Below are positions 26,052-35,040 of a stretch of DNA of 64,000 nt, one piece after another (position 1 is the stretch's first letter; each line of letters starts with the position of its first letter). The DNA comes from Heyndrickxia sporothermodurans (GTDB lineage Bacteria > Bacillota > Bacilli > Bacillales > Bacillaceae_C). Location of the stretch: positions 2,260,001 through 2,324,000 of the forward strand of contig CP066701.1 in the NCBI GenBank assembly GCA_016756695.1, in the 5' to 3' direction. Both the position numbers and the translations under genes were made by a program. The notes under the pieces are model-generated. The model did no database searches. It was not told where the DNA came from and worked only from the letters and a program-made list of their open reading frames with translations.

Positions 26052-26929
26052 ATGGAGATAATTCAGCAGCTAGTAAACGGTATCTCACTAGGTAGTATTT
26101 ATGCACTCATTGCACTGGGCTATACAATGGTCTATGGAATTGTTAAACTAATCAATTTTGCTCATGGGGATGTCTTCATGATCGGGTCCTTTATCGGATT
26201 TTACTCGATTACCTTTTTACATCTTGGTTCTTCCCGGCATTGATTATATCGATGGTCGTTTGTGCAATTCTAGGGGTAGTAATTGAAAGAATCGCCTATA
26301 AGCCGTTACGTAATGCGACGAGAATTGCCGCACTTATTACCGCAATCGGTGTTTCTTTATTAATTGAATATGGAATGATTTATTTAAGAGGTGCACAACC
26401 AGAAGCTTATCCGATTAATACTCTTCCTTCAAAAAGTATCCACATTTTAGGTATTACGATCAATAGTCAATCATTGTTTATTCTAGGTATATCCATTGTG
26501 CTGATGATTGTTCTTCAATTTATTGTGCATAAAACGAAAACGGGAAAAGCGATGAGAGCCGTATCTCATGATGCAGAAGCCGCAAAATTAATGGGAATTA
26601 GTGTTGATCGAACGATTTCCGCTACTTTTGCCATTGGGTCCGCACTAGCAGGAGCCGCAGGCGTAATATTCGGAACATATTATATAAAAATCGAACCATT
26701 AATGGGGCTAATACCTGGGATCAAAGCATTTGTTGCTGCTGTTTTAGGAGGAATTGGAATCATTCCGGGGGCAATGGTAGGTGGATTATTATTAGGTGTC
26801 ATCGAATCACTTGTCAGTGCATTTGGTTATTCATTATGGCGTGACGGTGTTGCCTTTATCGTACTCATTCTTATACTTATTTTTCGACCATCTGGACTAT
26901 TTGGCAAAAACTTCAAGGAAAAGGTTTAA
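26052..26929 (+). pseudogene. livH: livH, branched-chain amino acid permease, with a one-base frameshift
   Basis: The first frame (26052–26243) gives the conserved LivH N-terminus (NGISLGSIYALIALGYTMVYG, INFAHGDVFM) and then hits a TGA. The remainder (to 26929) is in the -1 frame: FFPALIISMVVCAILG through AVLGGIGIIPGAMVGG to IFRPSGLFG. Restoring one base at about 26227 (CTT GGN TTC TTC CCG) gives a normal LivH of about 292 residues. The downstream part overlaps the stop as TTGA, so coupled re-initiation is conceivable but would yield an N-terminally truncated permease. All other liv genes are intact, so this is either a recent mutation or a sequencing error. Confidence 0.88.
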
Positions 26930-26944
26930 GAAGGAGGAGAAGGT

Positions 26945-27919
26945 ATGTCGATACTTAAACAGTCAAAAGGTTTTTGGCTATCAATCATTGTATCCTTAAT
27001 ATTTTTTGTAGTTGTCCAATGGCTAATTAGTAGTGAAATACTTAGTTCTTACTACACGAATACACTTTTTACTTTATCTATTAATATCATTCTCGCGATT
27101 AGCCTACATCTAATTATCGGAATTACCGGTCAGTTTTCGATCGGACATGCTGGTTTTCTCGCTGTCGGTGCATATGCATCAGCGATCATGACGATGAAGC
27201 TTGAACTGCCATTTCCCATTGCTTTAATTGTTGGGGGAATTGTCGCTACTATTGCTGGACTGATTATTGGGATTCCCAGCCTTCGTTTAAAAGGGGATTA
27301 TTTAGCAATTGCCACTTTAGGATTCGGTGAAATTGTGCGGATTATCCTATTAAACATTGACTATGTTGGTGGAGCTAGTGGAATGCAGGTAATGAATTAT
27401 ACTACTTGGCCATGGGTTTACGCTTGTCTTTTAATATCTATTATTGTTATCGTCAACTTTACAAATTCGACCCACGGGCGAGCATGTATTTCGATTAGAG
27501 AAAACGAGATTGCTTCTGATGCTATGGGGATCAATACGACTTATTATAAAGTAATCGCATTTGCGATCGGTTCCTTTTTTGCCGGAGTGGCAGGAGGATT
27601 ATATGCTCATAACTTCTATATTATCCAACCGACGAACTTTGGTTTCTTAAAATCATTCGATATTTTAATCTTTGTTGTACTTGGAGGTTTGGGAAGTTTA
27701 TCGGGAGCAGTGATTGCGGCTGTCATTTTAACGATTGTTTCAACGTTTTTACAAGATTATGCTGAAACAAGGATGATTATTTATTCACTAGTCCTAATCA
27801 TCGTAATGCTTTTCCGTCCACAAGGATTACTGGGAACAAGAGAAATTACCTCATTCTTCAAAAAAAGCAAAGATGCTGGTGGAGGGACACAAAATGGAAA
27901 CAAACAAACCACTGCTTAA
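26945..27919 (+). CDS. livM: Branched-chain amino acid ABC transporter permease
   Basis: A 324-residue integral membrane protein with about eight to nine helices. Family landmarks are IGITGQFSIGHAGFLAVGAYAS (residues about 59–80), SLRLKGDYLAIATLGFGEIVRI, and VVLGGLGSLSGAVIAAV before the C-terminal RPQGLLG. It pairs with LivH to form the channel. GGAGGAGAAGGT precedes the ATG, and the gene overlaps livG by 26 bases, so the operon is tightly coupled. Confidence 0.94.
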   Translation: MSILKQSKGFWLSIIVSLIFFVVVQWLISSEILSSYYTNTLFTLSINIILAISLHLIIGITGQFSIGHAGFLAVGAYASAIMTMKLELPFPIALIVGGIVATIAGLIIGIPSLRLKGDYLAIATLGFGEIVRIILLNIDYVGGASGMQVMNYTTWPWVYACLLISIIVIVNFTNSTHGRACISIRENEIASDAMGINTTYYKVIAFAIGSFFAGVAGGLYAHNFYIIQPTNFGFLKSFDILIFVVLGGLGSLSGAVIAAVILTIVSTFLQDYAETRMIIYSLVLIIVMLFRPQGLLGTREITSFFKKSKDAGGGTQNGNKQTTA

Positions 27920-28673
27920 AGTAGATCATGTAGGGATTACATTCGGGGGACTAAAGGCTGTTTCAGATGTAAATATGGAGTTGGGAAAAGGTGAGTTGGT
28001 TGGATTAATTGGACCGAATGGTGCAGGGAAAACAACGTTTTTTAATCTATTAACAGGTGTTTATGAACCTACCATGGGGAATATTGAATTAAACGGAAAA
28101 CGGATTAATGGGAATGCCCCTTATCAGATTACGAGAAAAGGAATTAGTCGGACCTTCCAGAATATTAGACTATTTAACGAGCTGACGGTTTTAGATAATG
28201 TTAAAGTTGCCTATCATTCCAATGCTAAACATGGAATATTTAGCTCTATCCTGCGTCTTCCCTCGCATTTTAAAGGTGAGAAAGAGATGGAGCAGGAAGC
28301 GATTGATTTTCTGAAAATCTTCAATCTTGATTTATATAAAGATGAAAAAGCAAAAAATCTGCCGTATGGACAACAAAGACGTCTCGAAATTGCTCGTGCA
28401 TTGGCTACAAAGCCAAGCCTGCTCTTACTTGATGAGCCGGCAGCAGGAATGAATCCGCAAGAAACGGAATCATTAATGAAATTAATTGCTTTTATTCGAG
28501 AAAAATTTGATTTAACAATTCTACTTATCGAACACGATATGCAGCTTGTCATGGGCGTATGTCAACGGATTTACGTTCTTGATCACGGACAATTGATTGC
28601 AGAAGGCACGCCATTAGAAATACGAAACAATCCGAAAGTGATCGAAGCATATTTAGGGGAGGAGGTTTCATAA
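27894..28673 (+). CDS. livG: Branched-chain amino acid ABC transporter ATPase LivG
   Basis: A 259-residue ABC ATPase. ATG 27894 follows GGAGGGACAC; a frame start at 27873 lies further inside livM. Walker A is GPNGAGKT, the signature is LPYGQQRRLEIARA, and Walker B is LLLLDEPAAGMNP, all characteristic of the LivG branch. It ends in the C-terminal BPD/LivG extension. The stop shares its last A with the ATG of livF (TAATG). Confidence 0.95.
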   Translation: METNKPLLKVDHVGITFGGLKAVSDVNMELGKGELVGLIGPNGAGKTTFFNLLTGVYEPTMGNIELNGKRINGNAPYQITRKGISRTFQNIRLFNELTVLDNVKVAYHSNAKHGIFSSILRLPSHFKGEKEMEQEAIDFLKIFNLDLYKDEKAKNLPYGQQRRLEIARALATKPSLLLLDEPAAGMNPQETESLMKLIAFIREKFDLTILLIEHDMQLVMGVCQRIYVLDHGQLIAEGTPLEIRNNPKVIEAYLGEEVS

Positions 28674-29380
28674 TGCTAACAATTGAGAACATCAACGTAT
28701 ATTATGGAAATATTCAAGCATTAAAAGGAGTCTCCCTAACGATTAATCAAGGTGAAATTGTCACATTAATAGGTGCAAATGGTGCAGGAAAAAGTACGTT
28801 ATTAAAAACGATTTCCGGATTACTAAAGCCTAAACAAGGTCAAATTTTGTTCGAAAAAAGCTCGATAGCTGGGAATGCCGCACAAAGTATAGTTAAAAAG
28901 GGAATTTCCCATGTTCCTGAGGGAAGAAGGGTTTTCGCCAATATGACTGTCGAAGAAAATCTCGAATTAGGTGCATTTTTACGCAAAGATAAAGCTGGAA
29001 TTAAAGAGGATTTCGAGAAAGTCTATCAGCTTTTTCCACGTTTATTAGAACGAAAAAAACAACAGGCCGGGACGTTATCAGGTGGTGAACAACAAATGCT
29101 GGCGATGGGGCGTGCATTAATGGCCCGACCGAGATTATTGCTGCTTGATGAGCCATCAATGGGATTAGCACCACTTTTAGTAAAAACGATTTTTAAAATA
29201 ATTGAAGAAATTAATCAGTCCGGTACAACGATATTACTTGTTGAACAAAATGCTAATATGGCATTATCGATAGCTAATCGAGCCTATGTCATTGAAACGG
29301 GTCGTGTGGTTGCATCCGGAACTCCGGAAGAATTAGATAGTAGTGATCAAGTGAAATTAGCCTATCTTGGCGGCCATTAG
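28673..29380 (+). CDS. livF: Branched-chain amino acid ABC transporter ATPase LivF
   Basis: A 235-residue ABC ATPase with Walker A GANGAGKS, the signature LSGGEQQMLAMGRALM and Walker B LLLLDEPSMGLAP, the LivF type. It forms a heterodimer with LivG under the LivHM channel. It is the last gene of livJHMGF, with a terminator immediately after. Confidence 0.95.
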   Translation: MLTIENINVYYGNIQALKGVSLTINQGEIVTLIGANGAGKSTLLKTISGLLKPKQGQILFEKSSIAGNAAQSIVKKGISHVPEGRRVFANMTVEENLELGAFLRKDKAGIKEDFEKVYQLFPRLLERKKQQAGTLSGGEQQMLAMGRALMARPRLLLLDEPSMGLAPLLVKTIFKIIEEINQSGTTILLVEQNANMALSIANRAYVIETGRVVASGTPEELDSSDQVKLAYLGGH

Positions 29381-29384
29381 ATAG

Positions 29385-29425
29385 AAAGAGAAAGCATTGA
29401 TAGTAGTTCAATGCTTTTTCTTTTT
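29385..29425 (+). terminator. Rho-independent terminator of the liv operon
   Basis: AAAGAGAAAGCATTGA (29385–29400) pairs with TCAATGCTTTTTCTTTTT (29408–29425), rich in terminal Ts. Confidence 0.9.
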
Positions 29426-29552
29426 GAAATTTTTGCGAAACAATTAGAGTAAGTATGTTAAAATATAGTGGTTATCGTTTGTAAGATATGGAAGAAAAAC
29501 AAATATATTGGGATTTTGCAATTTTAAATGGAAGGAATAGGTGAGGAAATTA

Positions 29553-30371
29553 ATGAGTAAGAAAAAATTGCTATTTTTCAGTGTGGTCACTTCACTCCTC
29601 TTGTCAGCCTGCAATGCAGCAAAAGTGCCGATGTCAGTAAAAGAGCATGATATGAGCTCAATGGAGCCAGTGACAGGTGATGAAACGAAATCAGACTGGA
29701 CATTGCCGAAAGATCCGAAAGCAAATGAGGATGTTCCAATGTCTATCGTAATTAAAGATAAACACGATAAACTTATCAAACAATTTGAAACTGTAAGCGA
29801 AAAGAAAATGCATTTAGTTATTGTCAGCAAAGATTTATCTTATTTCAGTCATATCCACCCAACATTAAAGGATAATGGCGAGTTTACCATCACTACGAAA
29901 TTTCCGGCGGGTGGCGATTATAAAATGACTGCCGAAATGACACCAGTAGGAGCGAGCGAATACAGTTTGGAAGATCATTGGGTTCATGTAGCAGGAGATG
30001 AGCCAAAACCAAAACCAATTGTTCCCGATAAAAATCTAACGAAAGTAATCGATGGTAAGAAAGTCACGCTTTCTTTTGAAAATGAGTTAAAGGCGAAAAA
30101 AAATACGAATATTACATTCACATTGTATGATGAACAAACAAAAAAACCGATTAAGGATCTTCAACCCTATCTAGGAACGATCGGGCATGCGGTAGCAATC
30201 GATAAAGACTTGAAACATTTTTTACATGTTCACCCTATCTATACGAAAACGACTGGACCAGAAGTTACGTTTATGACGTATTTTCCGAATAAAGGAATCT
30301 ATCGTATTTGGGGGCAATTTAATATTGATGGCAACATCCTTACTGTTCCATTTACACTTGAAGTTTTTTGA
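29553..30371 (+). CDS. His-rich extracellular lipoprotein of unknown function
   Basis: A 272-residue lipoprotein. ATG 29553 follows AGGTGAGG by six bases. The lipobox LLLSAC ends at about Cys20. Two similar beta-rich modules follow, each with an H-rich strand: FSHIHPTL (about 103–110) and HFLHVHP (about 226–232), plus a Met/His-containing N-terminal region (MSVKEHDMSSM). The paired HxHP motifs look like metal ligands, and proteins of this layout sometimes accompany copper handling, but no metal gene is adjacent. I do not recognise a defined family. It is monocistronic, with its own terminator. Confidence 0.7.
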   Translation: MSKKKLLFFSVVTSLLLSACNAAKVPMSVKEHDMSSMEPVTGDETKSDWTLPKDPKANEDVPMSIVIKDKHDKLIKQFETVSEKKMHLVIVSKDLSYFSHIHPTLKDNGEFTITTKFPAGGDYKMTAEMTPVGASEYSLEDHWVHVAGDEPKPKPIVPDKNLTKVIDGKKVTLSFENELKAKKNTNITFTLYDEQTKKPIKDLQPYLGTIGHAVAIDKDLKHFLHVHPIYTKTTGPEVTFMTYFPNKGIYRIWGQFNIDGNILTVPFTLEVF

Positions 30372-30389
30372 TTTATATGATTAACAAAG

Positions 30390-30419
30390 AATCCGAGGAA
30401 ATTAACCCTCGGATTTTTT
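30390..30419 (+). terminator. Rho-independent terminator after the His-rich lipoprotein
   Basis: AATCCGAGG (30390–30398) pairs with CCTCGGATT (30407–30415), then Ts. The next 290 bases hold no gene I can support, only a candidate promoter at 30710. Confidence 0.9.
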
Positions 30420-30709
30420 GTGCCAGAAAATTATATATAATATGTATTCCCTTATCGACTAGAAACTTCAAGATTTTTCCCTATTTTACAGCAAAACCAA
30501 GGATTAATATTTTTGATGGAGTTAGTTTTTTGCGCTTATACAGATTATTTATCATCATATCCGTCCTTTTCGAAGAATCTAGATTTAAGGTTGCTAAAAA
30601 GATCAATGAATTTTTTCTCTATTATATTTGAAAATCGCTGGATTTCATACCTATTATTCATACCCATTAATTTAGAACTGTCGCTTTGTCAGCAAAGAGC
30701 ATTTATTTT

Positions 30710-30737
30710 TTGACAAAAATCAATTTATAAATTATCT
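30710..30737 (+). promoter_or_regulatory. Candidate promoter of the dioxygenase remnant
   Basis: TTGACA (30710–30715), 16-bp spacer, TTATCT (30732–30737). Confidence 0.45.
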
Positions 30738-30792
30738 TTAATTCAAGATATTTTAAATGCGAGTTTGTTTAGGAAAAAAGGAGTTGGACAAT

Positions 30793-31049
30793 ATGCGTTT
30801 AAAAGGAATCCATCATGTGTCTGCATTTACAGCAAATGCGCAAAATAATTTTTATTTCTATACGAAGACACTTGGAATGCGATTAATTAAAAAGACTGTA
30901 AATCAAGATGATGTTTCGGTTTATCATTTATTTTACGGTGATGGGATACGGAGCATTTAGGAGAAAAGCTAGCACTCCCACCATTTTTGGAACCAAAAAG
31001 GAGCCAAATTGAAGCGAACTTAATGCCGTTGGATACGAAACAATCATAA
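30793..31049 (+). pseudogene. Ring-cleaving dioxygenase (glyoxalase family) remnant with internal deletion
   Basis: The first 52 residues ([19 protein letters not shown], then [26 protein letters not shown]) are the N-terminus of a roughly 310-residue MhqO-type glyoxalase/dioxygenase. They are followed, in another frame, by the normal C-terminus [21 protein letters not shown] and a TAA at 31047. About 220 codons in between are gone, with the junction near 30944–30951. The intact family opens hydroquinone- or catechol-type rings using a metal centre. A ribosome binding site and a terminator still flank the remnant. It cannot be functional. Confidence 0.88.
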
Positions 31050-31072
31050 ATAGAATTACTTTATTTTTCTTT

Positions 31073-31102
31073 AGCTTGCTTGTTACATTGCAAGCTTTTT
31101 TC
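31073..31102 (+). terminator. Terminator of the dioxygenase remnant
   Basis: AGCTTGC (31073–31079) pairs with GCAAGCT (31090–31096), then Ts. Confidence 0.82.
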
Positions 31103-31276
31103 ATTGTCGCTGTTTAGATAAATAGCAGGCACTTTATGTATTGAGAAATTATAAGTTGCCATGATGATTACATTTGCATAAGGAATACAGTTCTGACAAT
31201 TCTTAATTTTATAGCACCAAATTTATTTTAAGGTTAAAATGAAAATAATTAATTTTTATAGTAGGGAGATACGAAA

Positions 31277-31792
31277 ATGATTATAAGAAGGGCAAGGATT
31301 ACTGATGCAAACGGGATAGCGAAAGTGCATGTAGATAGCTGGAGGACAACCTATAAAAACATCGTACCAGATTCTTTTTTAGATAAACTGTCCTATGAAC
31401 AACGGACGGAATTATGGAAAAGGAATATTAGCGAAGAGGGAAACTATGTTTTTGTTGCTGAAAATGATGCGGGGGAGATTGTTGGATTTGCAAGCGGAGG
31501 TAAGAGGGAAAACAATCATAAAGAAAATGCGGGTGACCTCACCGCTATTTATATTCTCGAATCTTATCAAGGAAAGGGAATTGGAAGAAGGCTTGTGGAC
31601 CCAATGTTCAGGCAATTTGAGGAATTAGGATATACGACAATATTTGTTGAAGTATTAGAACAAAATAAATCACGTTATTTTTACAAGGCATTAGGAGCAA
31701 AATGGTGCGATTCTGAGAAAATCACAATAGGTGGAGCTGAGCTAGATCTACTAATTTTCAAATGGGATTTGGATAGTAAAATCGGTTTATGA
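31277..31792 (+). CDS. GNAT-family N-acetyltransferase
   Basis: A 171-residue GNAT protein beginning [22 protein letters not shown]. The acetyl-CoA-binding motif A is [21 protein letters not shown] (about residues 87–107), with QGKGIG as the pyrophosphate loop; [11 protein letters not shown] is the C-terminal motif B region. Substrate unknown. It ends 13 bases before the D-serine ammonia-lyase gene with no terminator between, so the two are likely co-transcribed. Confidence 0.88.
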   Translation: MIIRRARITDANGIAKVHVDSWRTTYKNIVPDSFLDKLSYEQRTELWKRNISEEGNYVFVAENDAGEIVGFASGGKRENNHKENAGDLTAIYILESYQGKGIGRRLVDPMFRQFEELGYTTIFVEVLEQNKSRYFYKALGAKWCDSEKITIGGAELDLLIFKWDLDSKIGL

Positions 31793-31805
31793 AAGGAGAA
31801 TAAAC

Positions 31806-33164
31806 ATGGGAAAAATCGCGGGTAAGACTGTTGAAGAATGGATAAAAAACTATCCTTTAATTAAGCAAATGATTTCAACGGAAGAAGTATTTTGGACAAA
31901 TCCGAAATACGGAACATTTGAAGAGGCAATGAAACATATATATTTGAGTGAAAAAGATGTAAAAGAAGCGGAACAGAGATTACAGCGTTTCTCTTCTTAT
32001 ATTGCACAAGTGTTTCCTGAGACGAAGGAAATGAATGGAATCATTGAATCGCCTACTGTCGAGATTCCTCATATGCAAAAAAAGCTTGAAAGTAAAATGA
32101 AAAAAATTGAAGGAAGATTTTTGCTTAAATGTGATAGTCATCTCGCCATATCGGGATCCATAAAAGCAAGAGGGGGAATATACGAAGTATTAAAACATGC
32201 TGAAGATCTCGCAATAGAAGCAAATATGCTAACGTTTAATGATGATTATTCTATGATTAATAGTGAGAGGTTTAGAAAATTTTATTCACAATACTCGATT
32301 GTTGTCGGCTCAACAGGAAATTTAGGGCTAAGTATTGGAATCATGAGTGCCAAACTTGGATTTAACGTAACCGTACATATGTCTGCTGATGCGAAGCAAT
32401 GGAAAAAAGACCTTTTAAGAAGTAAAGGGGTAAATGTAGTAGAACATCCATCCGATTATAGTAAAGCAGTAGAAGAAGGGAGAAAACAAGCAGAACTAGA
32501 TCCGAACGGCTATTTTATTGATGATGAAAATTCAACTACTTTATTTTTAGGCTATGCCGTAGCAGCTAGCCGATTAAAAAAACAATTTGAGGAGATGGAT
32601 ATTAAAGTCGATGAGGAGCATCCGTTATTTGTATATCTTCCATGTGGAGTAGGCGGTGGACCAGGTGGAGTAGCTTTCGGGCTTAAATTAGTATTTAAAG
32701 ATTATGTTCACTGCTTTTTTGCAGAGCCAACCCATTCCCCTTGCATGCTTCTTGGATTAATGACAGAACAGCATGATAAAATATCAGTTCAAGAATTTGG
32801 AATCGATAATGTAACAGATGCAGATGGGCTCGCTGTAGGGAGACCATCTGGATTTGTGGGGAAAACATTGGAAAACTTAATCAGTGGTGTTTATACAGTA
32901 AGTGATGAGCAATTATATTCTTTACTTAGTACGTTAGTCGATACAGAGGATATTTATTTAGAACCTTCTGCGTTGGCGGGAGTAGCCGGACCAATTCGGC
33001 TATTTAACGATCATTCAGGTCAAAAGTATACGGAAGACCAATCTGTAGCAGGAAAAATGCACAATGCGACTCATCTTGCTTGGGCAACTGGCGGGAGTAT
33101 GGTCCCGAAGGAAGTGATGAATGCCTATTATCAAAGAGGATTGCAATTTCAGTTAGGAAAATAA
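31806..33164 (+). CDS. dsdA: D-serine ammonia-lyase
   Basis: A 452-residue PLP enzyme of fold type II. The PLP Lys is near residue 120 in SGSIKARGG; the phosphate-binding Gly-rich loop appears as [12 protein letters not shown] (about 166–177), and [15 protein letters not shown] (about 278–292) is the family signature. It converts D-serine to pyruvate and ammonia. AAAGGAG precedes the ATG. It is paired with a GNAT gene rather than with a D-serine permease or regulator as in E. coli. Confidence 0.93.
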   Translation: MGKIAGKTVEEWIKNYPLIKQMISTEEVFWTNPKYGTFEEAMKHIYLSEKDVKEAEQRLQRFSSYIAQVFPETKEMNGIIESPTVEIPHMQKKLESKMKKIEGRFLLKCDSHLAISGSIKARGGIYEVLKHAEDLAIEANMLTFNDDYSMINSERFRKFYSQYSIVVGSTGNLGLSIGIMSAKLGFNVTVHMSADAKQWKKDLLRSKGVNVVEHPSDYSKAVEEGRKQAELDPNGYFIDDENSTTLFLGYAVAASRLKKQFEEMDIKVDEEHPLFVYLPCGVGGGPGGVAFGLKLVFKDYVHCFFAEPTHSPCMLLGLMTEQHDKISVQEFGIDNVTDADGLAVGRPSGFVGKTLENLISGVYTVSDEQLYSLLSTLVDTEDIYLEPSALAGVAGPIRLFNDHSGQKYTEDQSVAGKMHNATHLAWATGGSMVPKEVMNAYYQRGLQFQLGK

Positions 33165-33284
33165 TTACTTCAAAAAAATACCGGTTAGAATAAATGCGTT
33201 TACGAAGGTACAAAGCATGTTTACTTATTTTTTTGAAACATAAATGAATTAACTTAAATACACTTGCTTGACTAATCGTAAGAA

Positions 33285-33590
33285 ATAAGCGGAGATTTTC
33301 CGGTTACGCTGCTGAATAGAGCGCGGTTCGGGGGATATAAACGGATATTTTCCGGTTAAGCAAAGAAAAATTGCCCATTTTTGCGTTTTTCTAGTCAATA
33401 GCCGGAAAACTTCCGTCTATTTAAGCAGTTTTTGATGCTAATATGGTTATTAAGGGAAATTTCTCCGCTTATTATTTAGCATCTAATGCACTTATGATTT
33501 TGTAAAAAAAGCTAGAGATATATACATCTCTGAGCTTTTTGACTGTGAAGTTTATTGATTTACCGTTTTGTACCTCGCAAGTAAACCCGT
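33285..33590 (-). repeat. Family C multi-hairpin repeat, copy 2 (inverted relative to copy 1)
   Basis: Read on the minus strand, this follows copy 1 (18289–18605) block by block: ACGGGTTTACTTG, CACAGTCAAAAAG, the terminator stem, ATTAGATGCTAAA, AATAAGCGGAGAAATTTCCC, GGAAGTTTTCCGGCTATT, and the CGGAAAAT…CCG hairpins. In both places it lies directly downstream, in sense orientation, of a gene: hom for copy 1 and the small spore-protein candidate for copy 2. Confidence 0.85.
33505..33541 (-). terminator. Terminator of the small minus-strand gene (inside family C copy 2)
   Basis: On the minus strand, AAAAAGCTCAGAGATG… pairs with …ATCTCTAGCTTTTTTT. It is the counterpart of the hom terminator. Confidence 0.75.
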
Positions 33591-33599
33591 TATTAGAAC

Positions 33600-33728
33600 T
33601 CAATCTATTTTAGAGTTCTTCCCTTTATTTCTTTTATTCCCTTTACTGTTGTCCCCACTTAAAGGAACCTCGCCATGTGATTGGGGTGAATTTTGATTCT
33701 TACTTCCTTTGTTGAATTTCTTTGTCAT
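33600..33728 (-). CDS. Small acid-soluble spore protein candidate (SspP-like), 42 residues
   Basis: The product begins MTKKFNKGSKNQNSPQSHG and ends KGKNSKID. AAAGGAG lies eight bases before the ATG. It is very rich in Lys, Asn, Gly and Ser, with a central EVPLSGD segment. B. subtilis SspP is also a tiny basic protein with a PEPLSGS core, so I suggest that family. Length, composition and the neighbouring spoIIP fit a forespore protein that coats or packs with DNA. The match is short and from memory, hence the moderate confidence; the ribosome binding site and terminator make it likely a real gene. Confidence 0.6.
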   Translation of the reverse strand: MTKKFNKGSKNQNSPQSHGEVPLSGDNSKGNKRNKGKNSKID

Positions 33729-33789
33729 GATTACCATCTCCTTTCTTATCTCACTTTCAGTTTGTCCTTATTTGATGTACTACATTCTT

Positions 33790-34920
33790 TTATTTATTCT
33801 CCGCATTTACCTTTTCCGCTTCCCAGTAAAATTCGCTGTACACGTCCGCAATTGCTTCTGTCGTACGATACAATTCATCCAGATTATTATCTACGCCACC
33901 GATTTCGAATAGCATTGCATTTTTAGCAAGATCTTGATTGTATTTTCCGTTTCCTTGATTGTATCCTTTGATCATTACCCCATGGAGCATAATACCGGGA
34001 TATTTTTTCTCCATTTGTTTAGCAAATTTCAAAGCGAAGCTTCGATTCTTTTCAAAGTTGTTCACTTCTTTTCCAACAATAATAGAAACTTTAGCATACG
34101 ACTTACCATTAATTTTAGTTGTTGTTAATTTTCGTGGTTGAGAATCCCTATGAATATCAATTATATTCGTAATATCTTTATTTCTGGATAAAGTGGATGC
34201 AACCATACTTCTTGATAAGGTGTATGCATCATTTGTAGACCATCCCTTGGCATGAAGTGCTTCTGCCATATTGGTTTTATCATGCACCACACCAATCCCA
34301 CGCTCTTCAAGTTCTTCGGTTAGTTTTTTTCCAACCGCAACAACATTTACCTTTTCGTTATTACTTGAAACTGCCCCATTTTTCAAAAGCGGTTTAAATG
34401 ACTCATAGCTATGCGTGTGGTAAATATATACGACCTTTCTGCCGTTAGTCGTCATTTTAGGTTTCTTTTTATTTGTTTCAGGAACGTCAGATTTAATATT
34501 TTCCTCATTAATTTCATTATCTTTCAGCACTTCTTCAAGAGGAGGAGAAGATTCAACAGGTAAATTCGTAAAATCAGCCCCTTTTCCAGCAAAAAAGATT
34601 TCCGCATCATAGGAGTAAAATCCGGGCAGCTCTCTGCCAAGTAAGCTTCGAATATCTCCAGGCTTCAAATTCGTTGCGGCATTAAAAACAACTGCCGATA
34701 TTTTCGGCGGCTTGCTTTTTTCAGGTAATACTTCATGTACTTGTGAAAATTCTAACCCCATTAAATAGACAAAATTTTCTGGGGAGAAGTTTTTTATGGA
34801 TTGACTTACATAGGAGGAAGTAAAATATTTGCTCCCTACTGAGGTTAGAAGGCTGGAAATAAACAAAATCGCTGCTACAAGTAAAAAGGGGACAATAAAT
34901 GGTGTCCGTTTCTTCATCAA
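33790..34920 (-). CDS. spoIIP: Stage II sporulation protein P
   Basis: A 376-residue protein with an N-terminal membrane anchor (about 8–28), a linker rich in Lys and Asp/Glu, and a C-terminal SpoIIP amidase/endopeptidase domain (about 165–365). The domain shows YIYHTHSYESF with the first zinc ligand pair, IIDIHRDSQPR, and the catalytic-glutamate region MLFEIGGVDN. SpoIIP degrades septal and forespore-adjacent peptidoglycan with SpoIID and SpoIIM during engulfment. It is not next to gpr as in B. subtilis, so it may be a second copy or a relocated gene. GAGGTGAG precedes the ATG. Confidence 0.92.
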   Translation of the reverse strand: MMKKRTPFIVPFLLVAAILFISSLLTSVGSKYFTSSYVSQSIKNFSPENFVYLMGLEFSQVHEVLPEKSKPPKISAVVFNAATNLKPGDIRSLLGRELPGFYSYDAEIFFAGKGADFTNLPVESSPPLEEVLKDNEINEENIKSDVPETNKKKPKMTTNGRKVVYIYHTHSYESFKPLLKNGAVSSNNEKVNVVAVGKKLTEELEERGIGVVHDKTNMAEALHAKGWSTNDAYTLSRSMVASTLSRNKDITNIIDIHRDSQPRKLTTTKINGKSYAKVSIIVGKEVNNFEKNRSFALKFAKQMEKKYPGIMLHGVMIKGYNQGNGKYNQDLAKNAMLFEIGGVDNNLDELYRTTEAIADVYSEFYWEAEKVNAENK

Positions 34921-35000
34921 CTCACCTCGTGATTCATGTTATTCTATTTATATGTTTGTAAAAATTTTAGTAGAATCACAAAATGGAATAGGAGAAATGA

Positions 35001-35030
35001 AAAAAACGCCTGTAGGTTCAGGCGTTTTTC
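35001..35030 (-). terminator. Terminator after the ferredoxin gene
   Basis: AAAAACGCCTG (35002–35012) and CAGGCGTTTTT (35019–35029) pair perfectly; A and T runs allow function on both strands. Confidence 0.9.
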
Positions 35031-35040
35031 TTAATGATTA

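Noticed and set aside
26240-26929. Independent short permease gene starting at TTG 26240
   Set aside because: It has no ribosome binding site, and together with the preceding frame it makes one continuous LivH; a frameshift explains it better.
30368-30713. Frames between the His-rich lipoprotein and the dioxygenase remnant
   Set aside because: The first overlaps a terminator and neither has a plausible ribosome binding site or a recognisable product.
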